Source of the DNA: Leptolyngbyaceae cyanobacterium clean351
Lineage (GTDB): Bacteria > Cyanobacteriota > Cyanobacteriia > DAIDHW01
NCBI GenBank assembly: GCA_027451865.1
Contig: DAIDHW010000007.1
Coordinates: 18,928-82,927, forward strand
Reading direction: 5' to 3'
Length of the DNA: 64,000 nucleotides
Shown here in pieces: positions 34,564 through 43,909 of the stretch. Numbering within the stretch: position 1 is the stretch's first letter; every line of letters begins with the position of its first letter. A program made the translations under genes and the position numbers. Below the pieces are notes generated by a model. It did no database searches. It saw nothing but the letters and a program-made list of their open reading frames with translations, and was not told the DNA's origin.

Positions 34564-37113
34564 ATGACCTTTGCCCAGGAACCCACCCGGATCGTCCCTA
34601 CAGATCTACGTAATGAGATGTCTCGGTCCTACCTAGAGTACGCCATGAGCGTAATCGTCGGTAGAGCCCTGCCGGACGCCCGGGATGGGTTGAAGCCCGT
34701 CCATCGGCGAATTCTCTTTGCCATGCACGAACTGGGCTTAACTGCCGACCGACCCTTTCGTAAGTGTGCTCGCGTGGTTGGGGAAGTGCTTGGGAAGTAC
34801 CATCCCCACGGAGACAGTGCGGTTTACGATGCTTTAGTGCGCTTGGCCCAGGACTTCTCCATGCGCCACCCCCTGATCCAAGGGCACGGAAACTTCGGCT
34901 CCATCGACGATGACCCCCCGGCGGCCATGCGTTATACCGAGTGTCGCCTCCACGCCCTCACCTCCACCTCTTTGCTCCAAGACCTTGAGCTAGAGACCGT
35001 TGATTTCGCCGATAACTTTGATGGGTCCCAGCAAGAACCCATCGTTCTCCCCTCCCGTCTACCCCAACTGTTGCTCAACGGCTCCTCAGGCATTGCCGTC
35101 GGCATGGCTACCAATATCCCCCCCCACAACCTCAGGGAGTTGGTCGATGGCCTGTTAGCCCTGATTGCGCAACCCGACCTTAGTGACGGGGAGTTGATGC
35201 GCTACATCCCCGGACCAGACTTTCCTACCGGCGCCCAAATCATTGGTCGCGAGGGTATCAGGGATGCCTACACCACTGGGCGGGGTTCCATCACCCTGCG
35301 GGGGGTGGCCACCACCGAGACCCTTGAACAGCCAGGGCGCCAAGACCGGGAGGCGATCATCATCACCGAGCTGCCCTACCAAACCAACAAGGCCGCCCTA
35401 ATTGAAAAGATCGCCGAACTAGTCAACGACAAACAGCTAGAGGGCATTGCCGACATCCGCGACGAGAGCGACCGCGACGGGATGCGGATCGTCATTGAAC
35501 TGCGCCGGGACGCCTATCCCCGGGTGGTCCTCAATAACCTTTACAAACAAACTCCCCTCCAGAGCACCTTTGGGGTTCATATGCTAGCCCTGGTGAACGG
35601 AGACCCAGAAACTCTATCCCTCAAGCGGATGCTGCAGGTGTTTTTGGAGTTCCGGGTAGAGTGTATTACCCGGCGCACCCGTCATCAACTCCAGAAAGCC
35701 CAGGAGCGCGACCATATTCTCCAGGGGTTACTAGTGGCTCTCACCCACCTAGACTTGGTTATCCAGCAGATCCGCCAAGCTGCCGACGCCGCCACCGCTC
35801 GCACCCAACTGATGGAGAACCATGGTCTAACAGAGCCCCAGGCAGATGCCATTTTGCAGATGCAGCTGCGGCGCCTAACCGCCCTGGAAGCTGAGAAGAT
35901 TGAGCAGGAGCACCTAAATCTCCAAGCACAGATCGCCGAGTTGGAGGCTGTCCTAGCCCATCGGGAGAGGATTCTCGAGATCATTGCCCAGGAACTCGGC
36001 CAGCTTAAGGAGACCTTTGCCAATCAACGCCGCACGCGGATCGAGCACTCTGAGCAAGACCTAGAAGACCAGGACCTCATCGCCAACGAAAAATCTCTGA
36101 TTATCCTCACGGAGCAGGGCTACATCAAACGTCTGGCCCTGAGCACCTTTAGCGCCCAAAACCGCGGCACTCGCGGTAAAGCAGCGGCCCAGATGAAGGA
36201 GGACGATGGGGTAGGTCACTTCCTCACCTGCTGTGACCACGATTACCTCCTGTTCTTTACAGACCAGGGGGTCGCCTACTGCCTGCGGGCCTACCAAATC
36301 CCCGCTAGCTCCCGTACCAGTCGGGGAGTACCCATTGTCCAGATGCTCCCCATCCCCCGGGAGGAAAAGGTTACCTCCATGGTGGCGGTGCGGGAGTTCA
36401 GCGCCTCGGAATACCTTGTCATGCTCACGGCGGGGGGATACCTGAAAAAAACCGCCCTGGCGGCCTTTAGCCGCGTCCGTGCTAGTGGTCTAATTGCCAT
36501 TAACCTGCGGCCGGGAGACCAGCTGCGCTGGGTCCGGCGCGCCACCGAGGAAGACAGTCTGATTATCGGTACGCGGCAGGGGATGGCGATCCACTTTCGC
36601 GCCGACCAGGAACAACTGCGCCCCCTCGGCCGCGACACCCAAGGGGTAAAGGCGATGGATCTAAAACCCGGTGACCAGTTAATTGGCCTAGATGTTCTGC
36701 CGGCCCAGGTAGTTGCTCACCTTCCCTCCAGTGACGGTGATGAGGACCAGCTGGAGGAGAGTGCAGCCCCAGGGGTCGACCAATCCGAGGAGGAGGTCAA
36801 TGGGGAGAACGGTCCCTGGGTCCTGGTGGTGACCACCGGCGGTTACGGCAAGCGGGTGCCCGTGGGCAGGTTCCGCCTGCAGAACCGGGCGGGTAAGGGC
36901 CTGCAGGCTCTGAAGTTTCGCTCCCCCGGTGACCAGGTAGCTACCCTCAGGGTGGTCCAAGCCGGGGAGGAAATCATGGTGGTTACCAACCGGGGGATCA
37001 TGATCCGCCAAAGTGTAGACGATATACCCTGTCAGTCTCGTCAGACCAGGGGAGTGTGCCTGCAAAAGCTCGACGACCACATCCCCCCCAGTGTCGACCC
37101 AGAGGAGGAGTAA
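34564..37113 (+). CDS. gyrA: DNA gyrase subunit A
   Basis: 849 residues, normal length. The breakage-reunion domain has the catalytic Tyr124 in AMRYTECRL, the quinolone-resistance region [14 protein letters not shown] (Ser85 is the usual sensitive residue), and RGLKPV-type motif [12 protein letters not shown]. The C-terminal beta-pinwheel begins with the GyrA box [12 protein letters not shown], which marks gyrase rather than topoisomerase IV. An acidic insert (about 724-750) interrupts two pinwheel blades. It acts with GyrB to introduce negative supercoils. The next gene starts 2 bp after the stop. Confidence 0.96.
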   Translation: MTFAQEPTRIVPTDLRNEMSRSYLEYAMSVIVGRALPDARDGLKPVHRRILFAMHELGLTADRPFRKCARVVGEVLGKYHPHGDSAVYDALVRLAQDFSMRHPLIQGHGNFGSIDDDPPAAMRYTECRLHALTSTSLLQDLELETVDFADNFDGSQQEPIVLPSRLPQLLLNGSSGIAVGMATNIPPHNLRELVDGLLALIAQPDLSDGELMRYIPGPDFPTGAQIIGREGIRDAYTTGRGSITLRGVATTETLEQPGRQDREAIIITELPYQTNKAALIEKIAELVNDKQLEGIADIRDESDRDGMRIVIELRRDAYPRVVLNNLYKQTPLQSTFGVHMLALVNGDPETLSLKRMLQVFLEFRVECITRRTRHQLQKAQERDHILQGLLVALTHLDLVIQQIRQAADAATARTQLMENHGLTEPQADAILQMQLRRLTALEAEKIEQEHLNLQAQIAELEAVLAHRERILEIIAQELGQLKETFANQRRTRIEHSEQDLEDQDLIANEKSLIILTEQGYIKRLALSTFSAQNRGTRGKAAAQMKEDDGVGHFLTCCDHDYLLFFTDQGVAYCLRAYQIPASSRTSRGVPIVQMLPIPREEKVTSMVAVREFSASEYLVMLTAGGYLKKTALAAFSRVRASGLIAINLRPGDQLRWVRRATEEDSLIIGTRQGMAIHFRADQEQLRPLGRDTQGVKAMDLKPGDQLIGLDVLPAQVVAHLPSSDGDEDQLEESAAPGVDQSEEEVNGENGPWVLVVTTGGYGKRVPVGRFRLQNRAGKGLQALKFRSPGDQVATLRVVQAGEEIMVVTNRGIMIRQSVDDIPCQSRQTRGVCLQKLDDHIPPSVDPEEE

Positions 37114-37115
37114 CC

Positions 37116-37352
37116 ATGAAACCAAGCCAGCGGGAGCGACTGCAGGCGGAACTACGGACTCCCTACCGGGGCCTGCGTCAAATCGTGTACCTAGTGTTTG
37201 GCGCCTCCGGATTCCTGGGGGCCCTACTGTTCCTCGGCCAGTTAGCCACGGGCCATGACCCCCTCGAGAGCCTGCCTAACCTAGGTCTGCAGGTAGGAGT
37301 AGTGGCCTTAATGGTTTGGCTGTGGCGTTGGGAAGGGAAGCGCCGCCCCTAG
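37116..37352 (+). CDS. DUF3493 small membrane protein (LPA1-related)
   Basis: 78 residues from the ATG at 37116. TPYRGLRQIVYLVFGASGFLGALLF and VGVVALMVWLWRWE give two membrane helices. The pattern matches the DUF3493 domain, which in the plant PSII assembly factor LPA1/REP27 follows TPR repeats; cyanobacterial proteins of this size carry only that domain. A role in photosystem assembly is therefore inferred. It follows gyrA after 2 bp. Its stop shares the four bases CTAG with the stop of the convergent beta-helix gene. Confidence 0.75.
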   Translation: MKPSQRERLQAELRTPYRGLRQIVYLVFGASGFLGALLFLGQLATGHDPLESLPNLGLQVGVVALMVWLWRWEGKRRP

Positions 37353-38530
37353 GGCTCTGGTTGGAGGACCGGGGCGACCTTCTTTTTCACCACCACTGTG
37401 GTGGTACCAGGGGTGGGGTGATATATCACCTTTTTCACCACTACCTTAGGGGTGGGGTGATACATCACGGTCTTTACCTTTACCACTCTCTTAGTTGGTC
37501 CTACGGTAGTTTGGTGATGGATGACGGTCTTCACAATGACCTTTTTAGTCTTTGGGGTTGGGGTCACCTCACTGAGGTCAAACTGGACAGGACCAGTGAT
37601 CTTCTTGGGATTGAGGGGGTCTCCCAGAGCTGAAATGGTGTTGCCGCGGCTGGCGTTGTAGATGTCTCGCAGGGTATTATCCTGAATCAGGTTATGGCCA
37701 GGGCTTGTGGCAGTGCCCAGATCCGGTAGGCCATTACCGATCACAATCACCCCATCCTGGGTGTTGTATTCGATGACATTATCACGCAAAGTTGGGTTTG
37801 CCTGGTCAGAAACTAGCACTCCATCGCGGTTTTGGATGATTTTATTTTTAACAATCAGGGGGTTAGAAGTGCCCCCGACAGCAATCCCAAACCCAGTGTT
37901 TACGAAAAGGTTACCCTTAATTTCCCCCGCCGAGGCCTGAGTAATCGAAATACCATTGCCGTCGTTGTGGGTAAACAGGTTGGAGTAGATCCGCGGGTTG
38001 GCATTAGCCCCGGTGACAAAAATCCCTTCCCGCAGATTGTGCACAAAGGTACAGTTCTCAATCAAGGGACTGGAGGACTCCACCCAGATACCAGTCCCTC
38101 GACTTTCCGGGTCAGTAACTGTCAAGCCATTGATTGTGCTGGCATTCTGGGCCAGGATCGTAATATTTTGGTCGGCAAAGGTAGGACTAATAAAGGTGCC
38201 CCCACCGGTGATTACCACGGTTTGACTGTGGTGGGGATCACCCTGCAGGACCACCCCAGGCTTGACCACTAGAGGAAATACCTCTCCTGTGGAACTGCTA
38301 TAGTGGCCGGGGGCCAGCTGGACTACAGTCCCTGGCTGGGCTTGGGAGAGGGCATAGGTGATGGTGCGGAAGGCTTGACTAGCGGTCCCCCCCGCCCCAG
38401 GACTATCTGTGCCGGACTGGGGATTGACGTATAAAGTCTCAGGACTCTCGGCTCTGGCCAGACTTGTTCCCCCCAGGAGAACTAAACTGACGATCGGTAG
38501 TAGAAACCAACTTACACCCCGCTTAGTCAT
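37349..38530 (-). CDS. Exported DUF1565 right-handed beta-helix protein with basic repeat tail
   Basis: 393 residues. Signal peptide about 1-27 (LLPIVSLVLLGGTSLARA-ES). DUF1565 region starts with YVNPQSGTDSPG and FRTITYALSQAQPGTVVQLAPG; then parallel beta-helix coils with repeated asparagine-rich turns (NPRIYSNLFTHNDGNGISI, GEIKGNLFVNTGFGI, NPLIVKNKIIQN). The last 70 residues are a different, repeated tail of valine, lysine and histidine: KKVIVKTVIHH, RVVKVKTVMYHPTP, KVVVKKVIYHPTP. Such tails may bind polyanions or the cell surface. Related beta-helix proteins bind or cut polysaccharides, but no catalytic residues are evident here. Confidence 0.8.
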   Translation of the reverse strand: MTKRGVSWFLLPIVSLVLLGGTSLARAESPETLYVNPQSGTDSPGAGGTASQAFRTITYALSQAQPGTVVQLAPGHYSSSTGEVFPLVVKPGVVLQGDPHHSQTVVITGGGTFISPTFADQNITILAQNASTINGLTVTDPESRGTGIWVESSSPLIENCTFVHNLREGIFVTGANANPRIYSNLFTHNDGNGISITQASAGEIKGNLFVNTGFGIAVGGTSNPLIVKNKIIQNRDGVLVSDQANPTLRDNVIEYNTQDGVIVIGNGLPDLGTATSPGHNLIQDNTLRDIYNASRGNTISALGDPLNPKKITGPVQFDLSEVTPTPKTKKVIVKTVIHHQTTVGPTKRVVKVKTVMYHPTPKVVVKKVIYHPTPGTTTVVVKKKVAPVLQPEP

Positions 38531-38606
38531 GCCTTGCCCACCGCTAAATGCTGTCTTTCTGTCAATTAGACTGCAGACTTGCCCGCCAGGTTCCTTTCCG
38601 TCTCCC

Positions 38607-39674
38607 TCAGGGGCGGCCGTAGGCGGCTAGGACCGCGGCCGTGGCTTGGGCCGTAGCCCGCCAGGTGAACTGTTTAGCCCTTGCCAAACCGGCGGCCTGG
38701 AGGCTACTGCGTAGGTCTGAATCGTGAATAATGGCCCCCATGGCGGCGGCCCACGCTGCCGGGTCAAGGGGGTCAATTAACAAAGCCGCCTCCCCACACA
38801 CCTCCCGGAGGGCCCCTATGTCCGAGGCAATTACAGGGGTACCACAGGCCATCGCCTCTAGGACCGGCAGCCCAAACCCCTCCCACAAACTGGGGAAGAC
38901 CAGGGCTAGGGCTTGACCTAGCAGCTGAGGCAGATGGGCACGGGGGACGTAGTTAAGTACTTCCACCCGCTGCTGGAGGTCTAATTCCCGGATCTGCCTT
39001 TGCAGGAGGGGTAGATAGCGACGGTCCCCGGGGCCTGCCAACCGGAGGCTATAGTCCGGGGGCAAGCTGGCAAAGGCACTGATTAACCGGTGAAGATTTT
39101 TGTAGGGGACCATCCGGCCCAGATAGACAAAGTAGGGTTGGGGCGGCAATCCCAGGTTGTAAAACTGGTCTTGGTCGTGGGCTAGGGGGATAGGGGTAAT
39201 TTTGCCCTCGGGAATCCGGTAAAACCGCTGAATGTCCTCGGCGGTCGCCTGGGAGTTACAGATCACGTGTAGGGAATGCCGCAGTACCTGGGGCACGTAG
39301 TAACGGAAGTAGGGTCCGAGGGGGGAGAACCGGGCAGGGAAGCGGACCGGGATTAGGTCATGACACATGACTACTTGCCGACAGCCCTGGAAGAGGGGGC
39401 CCTCCGGGACCGGGGAGAACAGCAGGTCGGCTCCAAGGCGCCGGTAAAGGGCCGGCAGGGAAAGTTGAGTCCACAGCAGCCGCCGGAGATGCCCCCGGGT
39501 ACCCTCATCGGGACTAAGGTGCTGCGGGATAGGGTGGCAGGGAAAGTCTGGCCGGGGTCTGGCCGTGAGCAGGGTAGGAGAAAGCCCCTGCAGATGAGGC
39601 AGAATCCCCTGGATATAGTTAGTAATTCCCGTGGGCTGCTCGATGAGCACCGCCAAATTAATGATTAAACCCAC
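38607..39674 (-). CDS. GT4-family glycosyltransferase
   Basis: 355 residues from a GTG. The N-terminal half has the mannosyltransferase-like HDLIPVRFP and YVPQVLRHSLHVICNSQATAEDI; the C-terminal half carries FVYLGRMVPYKNLHRLI and the E-x7-E motif in PSLWEGFGLPVLEAMACGTPVI, where both Glu residues of GT4 retaining transferases are present. It transfers a sugar from an NDP-sugar to a cell-surface polysaccharide or glycolipid; donor and acceptor are not readable. It lies alone on the minus strand behind the beta-helix gene. Confidence 0.9.
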   Translation of the reverse strand: MGLIINLAVLIEQPTGITNYIQGILPHLQGLSPTLLTARPRPDFPCHPIPQHLSPDEGTRGHLRRLLWTQLSLPALYRRLGADLLFSPVPEGPLFQGCRQVVMCHDLIPVRFPARFSPLGPYFRYYVPQVLRHSLHVICNSQATAEDIQRFYRIPEGKITPIPLAHDQDQFYNLGLPPQPYFVYLGRMVPYKNLHRLISAFASLPPDYSLRLAGPGDRRYLPLLQRQIRELDLQQRVEVLNYVPRAHLPQLLGQALALVFPSLWEGFGLPVLEAMACGTPVIASDIGALREVCGEAALLIDPLDPAAWAAAMGAIIHDSDLRSSLQAAGLARAKQFTWRATAQATAAVLAAYGRP

Positions 39675-39698
39675 CCAAGAGTCTCCCGACAGGCTAGG

Positions 39699-40136
39699 TC
39701 AAAAGGATCGGCCATGGGTGCTTAGCTGCTCTAGCTGCTGCAGATCTGCCTGGACTTGGTCCCAGTTATGTTTGACCAGGCCCGGGAAGGGATATTGGTG
39801 CAGGATTGTATTGAGGGTGTAGCCCTGGCTGAGCAGGTTGTGTAGGGCCGCCAGGGTCAAGGGAACGTGGCGAACGTTGACATCTTGCTGGAGGCCTTGG
39901 GCTGTGGCGCTGAAGCTGCGCACTAAGGAGCGCAGTTGCCCCTCCTGGCCTGACTCCGGGATGGTATTGCCCACTAGGTCTAATAGCCAGTTGAGGGATT
40001 TTTGAAAGGACTGGGCGTGATCACAGGTGATGGCAAGAAGGGGTCCCACCTGGCTACCAGCCAGGGGAGGGGGAGTTGGCCTGGGGGACGCGCCCACCAG
40101 CATTAGGATCACCGCTAGGGCACTGATCGTCGGCAT
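39699..40136 (-). CDS. Hypothetical exported protein
   Basis: 145 residues with a short hydrophobic N-terminus (ISALAVILMLVGAS) that could be a signal peptide, then a proline patch and a mainly helical remainder (QSFQKSLNWLLDLVGN, LAALHNLLSQGYTL, QVQADLQQLEQL). No family is recognised and no catalytic motif is visible. It sits 24 bp upstream of the GT4 gene on the same strand, so co-transcription is possible. Confidence 0.55.
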   Translation of the reverse strand: MPTISALAVILMLVGASPRPTPPPLAGSQVGPLLAITCDHAQSFQKSLNWLLDLVGNTIPESGQEGQLRSLVRSFSATAQGLQQDVNVRHVPLTLAALHNLLSQGYTLNTILHQYPFPGLVKHNWDQVQADLQQLEQLSTHGRSF

Positions 40137-40286
40137 AGAACTCCATCAAAACTAGGCCCGGGCACCATCAATCTTCTCTTAAGCTTTGCCAAGACTAGTC
40201 TCGGATCGCATGCTCGGGGATTGGTCACCTTGTCATCCTAACCCAGGACCACCGTACCCCGTAAAGGGTCACGGGAGGGGGGGTCC

Positions 40287-41603
40287 TCACCAACCCCAAG
40301 TCCAGATCTGCCGGATCAGGTGGTCCTTAAGAGCTTGCAGGAGGCTCACCTGTTCGGGCACCAGGGTCATCAAGGGGAGGAGACTCCCCGCCAACAGCAG
40401 CAGCAACAGCCACAGCAGCGGCAGTCGAGGGGCCCGGGGGAGGGAGGGGGTAGTGACCTGCAGCCATAACTCCCGGCTGACGGCGGTGTCTTTAAGGTGC
40501 ACCCTCAGGCGTCGTTCGTAGGTGGAGTTAGCTTGCAGGGAGCTGGTATCCACCAGTAGTGTACAGGTGGAATTGCCCCGGATCTCCGGGTCGAGAAAGC
40601 GGATCCATTCATTACCTGGCCCGACCTCCCAGCGGCCCTCCAGGCGCACTTCTGGCACCGAGTTAACTAGGGTCAGCTCCTGAGCGAGTTTTTGGTTGAG
40701 CTTATCCGCCTTTAAACAAATCACCACCGGTCGAGACGCCAGGTCGTACTCTTGCCCCCGGTAGACCAAGCGGCAATCGGGCACCGCCCCCACCGCCAGA
40801 GCCTGCAAAGTTTCCAGAGCTGTAGCAGCATCGGGAAATCGTTCGCTGAGTTTTGGCTTCACCATCAGTTCCAACCAGTGGATGAAGCGCTGACTGTAGC
40901 CGGACTCGCGCACCAGGGCTTGAAACTGAATTTTGTAGGGGTCTTCCGGGTCAAGTAACTCTAGGATGGACCGCCCGGTAATCAGGTTGATTAAGGTAGC
41001 TCCTAGAGCGTATAGGTCTGAAGCCTTAGTGGGTCTACTCAACTGTTCGGGGGGAATGTAACCGGGAGTCCCCTTCAAGACACTGCTGCCGCTGACCTCC
41101 CCAATCCCTAACCGCCCAAACCCAAAATCAATTAAATAAACCCGTTGCTGCCGGTCCATGAGGATATTCTCAGGTTTGATGTCTCGGTGGAGCACTGGCT
41201 GGGGCCGACTCTGGAGGTAGACCAGAATATCTAGGACCCCCTGGGCAACCAGCTTGACCTGTTCAGGTTGCCAAACCCGGGGGACAGTTAGGTTATCGGC
41301 TTCTACATACACTTGAACCATGCAGAAGCCATCGGGAGTTTCGAAGGAGGTAATGTAGGCAGGAATACTGGGGTGCTTAAGGCCCTGCAGCAGGGCAATC
41401 TCCTGGAGGTAGGCTTCGTAGGCAGACCAGTTTTCCCCCCGGGCAAAGCAGAACTGCTTAATTACCACCCGCTGCTCAGGCTCCCCCAGGGGATGGCCCA
41501 GCCAGGTCAAGCGCCCCCCCTGGTGGTTCTGCCCTAGCAACTGGGTAACTGCATACCCCTGGGCAGTGAAGTCTGGTACAGGTAATTTGTTACCTATGAC
41601 CAC
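40287..41603 (-). CDS. Serine/threonine protein kinase with membrane tail
   Basis: 438 residues from GTG at 41603. A Hanks-type kinase domain covers about 15-265: RVVIKQF has the ATP-binding Lys, VLHRDIKPENILM the catalytic loop Asp and Asn, YLIDFGFGR the DFG motif, and GTPGYIPPEQL the APE-like segment. The glycine loop near the start is poor (LLGQNHQGGRL). A beta-rich region (about 270-405) follows and a single C-terminal helix LPLLWLLLLLLAGSLLPLM anchors it. Substrates unknown. The short proline segment before the helix faces the membrane. The kinase call is firm. Confidence 0.88.
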   Translation of the reverse strand: MVIGNKLPVPDFTAQGYAVTQLLGQNHQGGRLTWLGHPLGEPEQRVVIKQFCFARGENWSAYEAYLQEIALLQGLKHPSIPAYITSFETPDGFCMVQVYVEADNLTVPRVWQPEQVKLVAQGVLDILVYLQSRPQPVLHRDIKPENILMDRQQRVYLIDFGFGRLGIGEVSGSSVLKGTPGYIPPEQLSRPTKASDLYALGATLINLITGRSILELLDPEDPYKIQFQALVRESGYSQRFIHWLELMVKPKLSERFPDAATALETLQALAVGAVPDCRLVYRGQEYDLASRPVVICLKADKLNQKLAQELTLVNSVPEVRLEGRWEVGPGNEWIRFLDPEIRGNSTCTLLVDTSSLQANSTYERRLRVHLKDTAVSRELWLQVTTPSLPRAPRLPLLWLLLLLLAGSLLPLMTLVPEQVSLLQALKDHLIRQIWTWGW

Positions 41604-41705
41604 ATCTCCTCCAGATGAGCTGGGCTGAAAAGTGCCGGCTCAATAGTTTTTGCTTATTCAAGCCCTTAAGATAGAAAGGACAACTTAAACAACCCTTAAA
41701 AAATA

Positions 41706-42041
41706 ATGGCTGAAATTCAATTTTACCGAGGCACCCCGGAAGAAGTCATTCCCGAGGTGCGGCTGACCCGCTCCCGCACCGGCAACAGCGGCACGGCCAC
41801 CTTCATCTTTAACAAACCCGAGGCGCTCAGCCAGGCTAATACCACTGATATTACTGGCATGTACCTGGTCGACAGTGAAGGGGAACTCGTATCCCGGGAG
41901 GTGAAGGCTCGCTTTATTAACGGGCAGCCGGAGGCCCTCGAGGGAACCTATATTATGAGGTCGGCTGAGGACTGGGACCGGTTTATGCGCTTTATGGAAA
42001 GATACGCCCAAGAGCATGGTCTCGACTTTAGCAAATCCTAA
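41706..42041 (+). CDS. psb28: Photosystem II assembly protein Psb28
   Basis: 111 residues. IQFYRGTPEEVIPEVRLTRSRTG at the start, ATFIFNKPEAL and TGMYLVDSEGEL in the middle, and EGTYIMRSAEDWDRFMRFMERYAQ near the end are the conserved segments of Psb28. It binds the cytoplasmic face of CP47 in early photosystem II assembly intermediates and protects them. Its TAA overlaps the ATG of the following MoaB/MogA gene (TAATG), which suggests translational coupling of unrelated functions. Confidence 0.95.
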   Translation: MAEIQFYRGTPEEVIPEVRLTRSRTGNSGTATFIFNKPEALSQANTTDITGMYLVDSEGELVSREVKARFINGQPEALEGTYIMRSAEDWDRFMRFMERYAQEHGLDFSKS

Positions 42042-42538
42042 TGACCCCCCACCCTGACTCGCCTGGATTAAGTCTTAGCTGCGCGGTAATTACCGTCAGT
42101 GATACCCGCACCCCCGCCACCGATACCAGTGGCCAGTGGATCCAGGACCAGCTGCGGGAGGCGGGCCATCAGGTTGACCACTACGAAATCATCCCCGACG
42201 ACCCCCACCGGATCAGCCAACTCCTCAGGGGCCTCGGGGAAAGCCTGCAGGCGGTCATCTGTAGTGGAGGGACCGGTATTTCCCCCCGTGACACCACCTA
42301 CGATGCCCTCACTGGACTGTTAGAGAAGCAACTACCAGGTTTCGGCGAGTTATTTCGCTGGTTGAGCTACCAGGAGGTAGGGTCCCGGGCCATAGCCTCC
42401 CGGGCTGTGGCGGGCACCTACCACAACAAGCTCATATTCTCCTTGCCCGGCTCTTTGGGGGCAGTTAAGTTAGCCCTAGGCACCCTAATCCTGCCGGAGT
42501 TGAGGCACCTAGGGCGGCAATTGGCCGGCCTCCCCTAG
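42041..42538 (+). CDS. Molybdenum cofactor protein MoaB/MogA-like
   Basis: 165 residues. CAVITVSDTRTPATDTSGQW, VDHYEIIPDD, ICSGGTGISPRDTTYDAL and FGELFRWLSYQEVGSRAIASRA are the molybdopterin-binding fold signatures of MoaB/MogA. MogA-type proteins adenylate molybdopterin before molybdate insertion, needed for nitrate reductase. Whether this is the MoaB or MogA type cannot be settled by eye. The stop shares CTAG with the convergent cobA stop. Confidence 0.9.
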   Translation: MTPHPDSPGLSLSCAVITVSDTRTPATDTSGQWIQDQLREAGHQVDHYEIIPDDPHRISQLLRGLGESLQAVICSGGTGISPRDTTYDALTGLLEKQLPGFGELFRWLSYQEVGSRAIASRAVAGTYHNKLIFSLPGSLGAVKLALGTLILPELRHLGRQLAGLP

Positions 42539-43293
42539 GAATCCTGACCCTGCAAAATTTCCCGTAGACTCACTACTGCCCCAATCACAATAATCGCTGG
42601 GGCTTCAAACTGAGCTGAGCGCACCTGGTCGATGATGGTTGCTAAGGTCCCTACCAATTCCCTTTGGTTAGGCATTGTCCCCCAGCCCACTAGACCAATG
42701 GGGGTGGAGGGTACCATGCCTACCGCCTGTAACTCCTCGACGATCTGAGGCAGGTTGTGTAATCCCATGTAGATGACGATTGTTCCCCCCCCCTCGGCCA
42801 GAGACCGCCAGGGAATCTGGGGCTGATACTTCCCCTGGGACTCATGACCGGTGACAAAGGTGACTAGGGAGCTGTGCTCCCGGTGGGTGAGGGGGATACG
42901 GGCGGCCGCGGGGGCAGCAATGCCTGCTGTCACCCCAGGTACTACCTCCACTGGAATACCTGCTTGGACTAGATCGGCCATTTCTTCTCCGCCGCGGCCG
43001 AAGATGAAGGGGTCACCCCCCTTCAGGCGCACCACCAGATTCCCTGCCCGAGCCTCTTGCAGGAGAATTTTGGTGGTCTCAGTTTGGGGACGAGAGTGGT
43101 AGCCCCGCCGCTTACCCGCATCAATCAGAACGGCCTGAGGATTGGCCAAGCCTAGAATCCCCGGACTGACTAGGGCGTCGTAAACCACTACCTCGGCCCT
43201 CTCTAGGATTGCTTTACCCTTGAGGGTCAGCAGGCCCGGGTCCCCGGGTCCCGCTCCCACCAGGTATACCTTACCCCGGGTCGGGTTATTCAT
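42535..43293 (-). CDS. cobA: Uroporphyrinogen-III C-methyltransferase (SUMT)
   Basis: 252 residues, single-domain form. VYLVGAGPGDPGLLTLKGK, VVYDALVSP, VVRLKGGDPFIFGRGGEEM, VVPGVTAGIAAPAAARIPLTH and VIYMGLHNL are the five motifs of the SUMT family. It methylates uroporphyrinogen III at C-2 and C-7 to precorrin-2, feeding siroheme (nitrite and sulfite reductase) and cobalamin. It overlaps the upstream DUF3611 gene by 8 bp. It relates to cbiX at 51.4 kb, which acts on the oxidised product. Confidence 0.95.
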   Translation of the reverse strand: MNNPTRGKVYLVGAGPGDPGLLTLKGKAILERAEVVVYDALVSPGILGLANPQAVLIDAGKRRGYHSRPQTETTKILLQEARAGNLVVRLKGGDPFIFGRGGEEMADLVQAGIPVEVVPGVTAGIAAPAAARIPLTHREHSSLVTFVTGHESQGKYQPQIPWRSLAEGGGTIVIYMGLHNLPQIVEELQAVGMVPSTPIGLVGWGTMPNQRELVGTLATIIDQVRSAQFEAPAIIVIGAVVSLREILQGQDS

Positions 43294-43873
43294 GGGACCG
43301 GGGGGTGTAGACTACCTGCAGTAGCCACAGGGAGCAAACTAACCCCACCAAATGGGCAAGACTAGTATTGGTGTTTGCCTGAGCGACGAAAATGTCCACG
43401 GGGCGGATCAAAGAACCCTGAACAGGGTTGAGGACCGCGCCGGCAGCCTGGGTCAGGGACTTAGCTGCTAGGGTACCCATGATCGCCTCTGCTCCGATAG
43501 TGGTAATCAGCAGCCCAGCTATACTGACCCCCAGGCCAATCTTAAGGTCTTGAACCACCCCCGGTCGGGGCCGGGCCGGCGAGCCACCGCTGGCCAGTTG
43601 TTTGGCAATACCTACATACCGGTAAAACCAAAATATTCCCACCCCTAGGGGAAGCAAACCTAGGCCCGCTAAAACCAGCCCAAAGCCGCTGCCCGGGGTA
43701 GCCCCCTGGTCACCTGACCCAGTTTGGGTAACCTGAGCAAACAATAAAATCGCTCCCGATACTGCCCCTAGGGCCACTTGGGTCCAAAGTCCAATCCAAC
43801 CCGTGAGGCGGAAGTTTTGGACGACCTGCTGTACAGTTAAGGGACCTGAGCGGGGGTTAAAGGGGTTGAACAT
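43286..43873 (-). CDS. DUF3611 membrane protein
   Basis: 195 residues. The opening NFRLTGWIGLWTQVALGAVSGAI and four hydrophobic helices (about 25-48, 66-90, 110-135, 170-188) agree with DUF3611, a family of cyanobacteria and plastids that lies in thylakoid or envelope membranes with no settled function. The start ATG at 43873 is 36 bp from the divergent HEAT-repeat gene. It overlaps cobA by 8 bp, so both may be co-transcribed. Confidence 0.78.
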   Translation of the reverse strand: MFNPFNPRSGPLTVQQVVQNFRLTGWIGLWTQVALGAVSGAILLFAQVTQTGSGDQGATPGSGFGLVLAGLGLLPLGVGIFWFYRYVGIAKQLASGGSPARPRPGVVQDLKIGLGVSIAGLLITTIGAEAIMGTLAAKSLTQAAGAVLNPVQGSLIRPVDIFVAQANTNTSLAHLVGLVCSLWLLQVVYTPRSHE

Positions 43874-43909
43874 GGGTGAGAATGAAAATCCTATCAGATA
43901 AGCGTCAGC

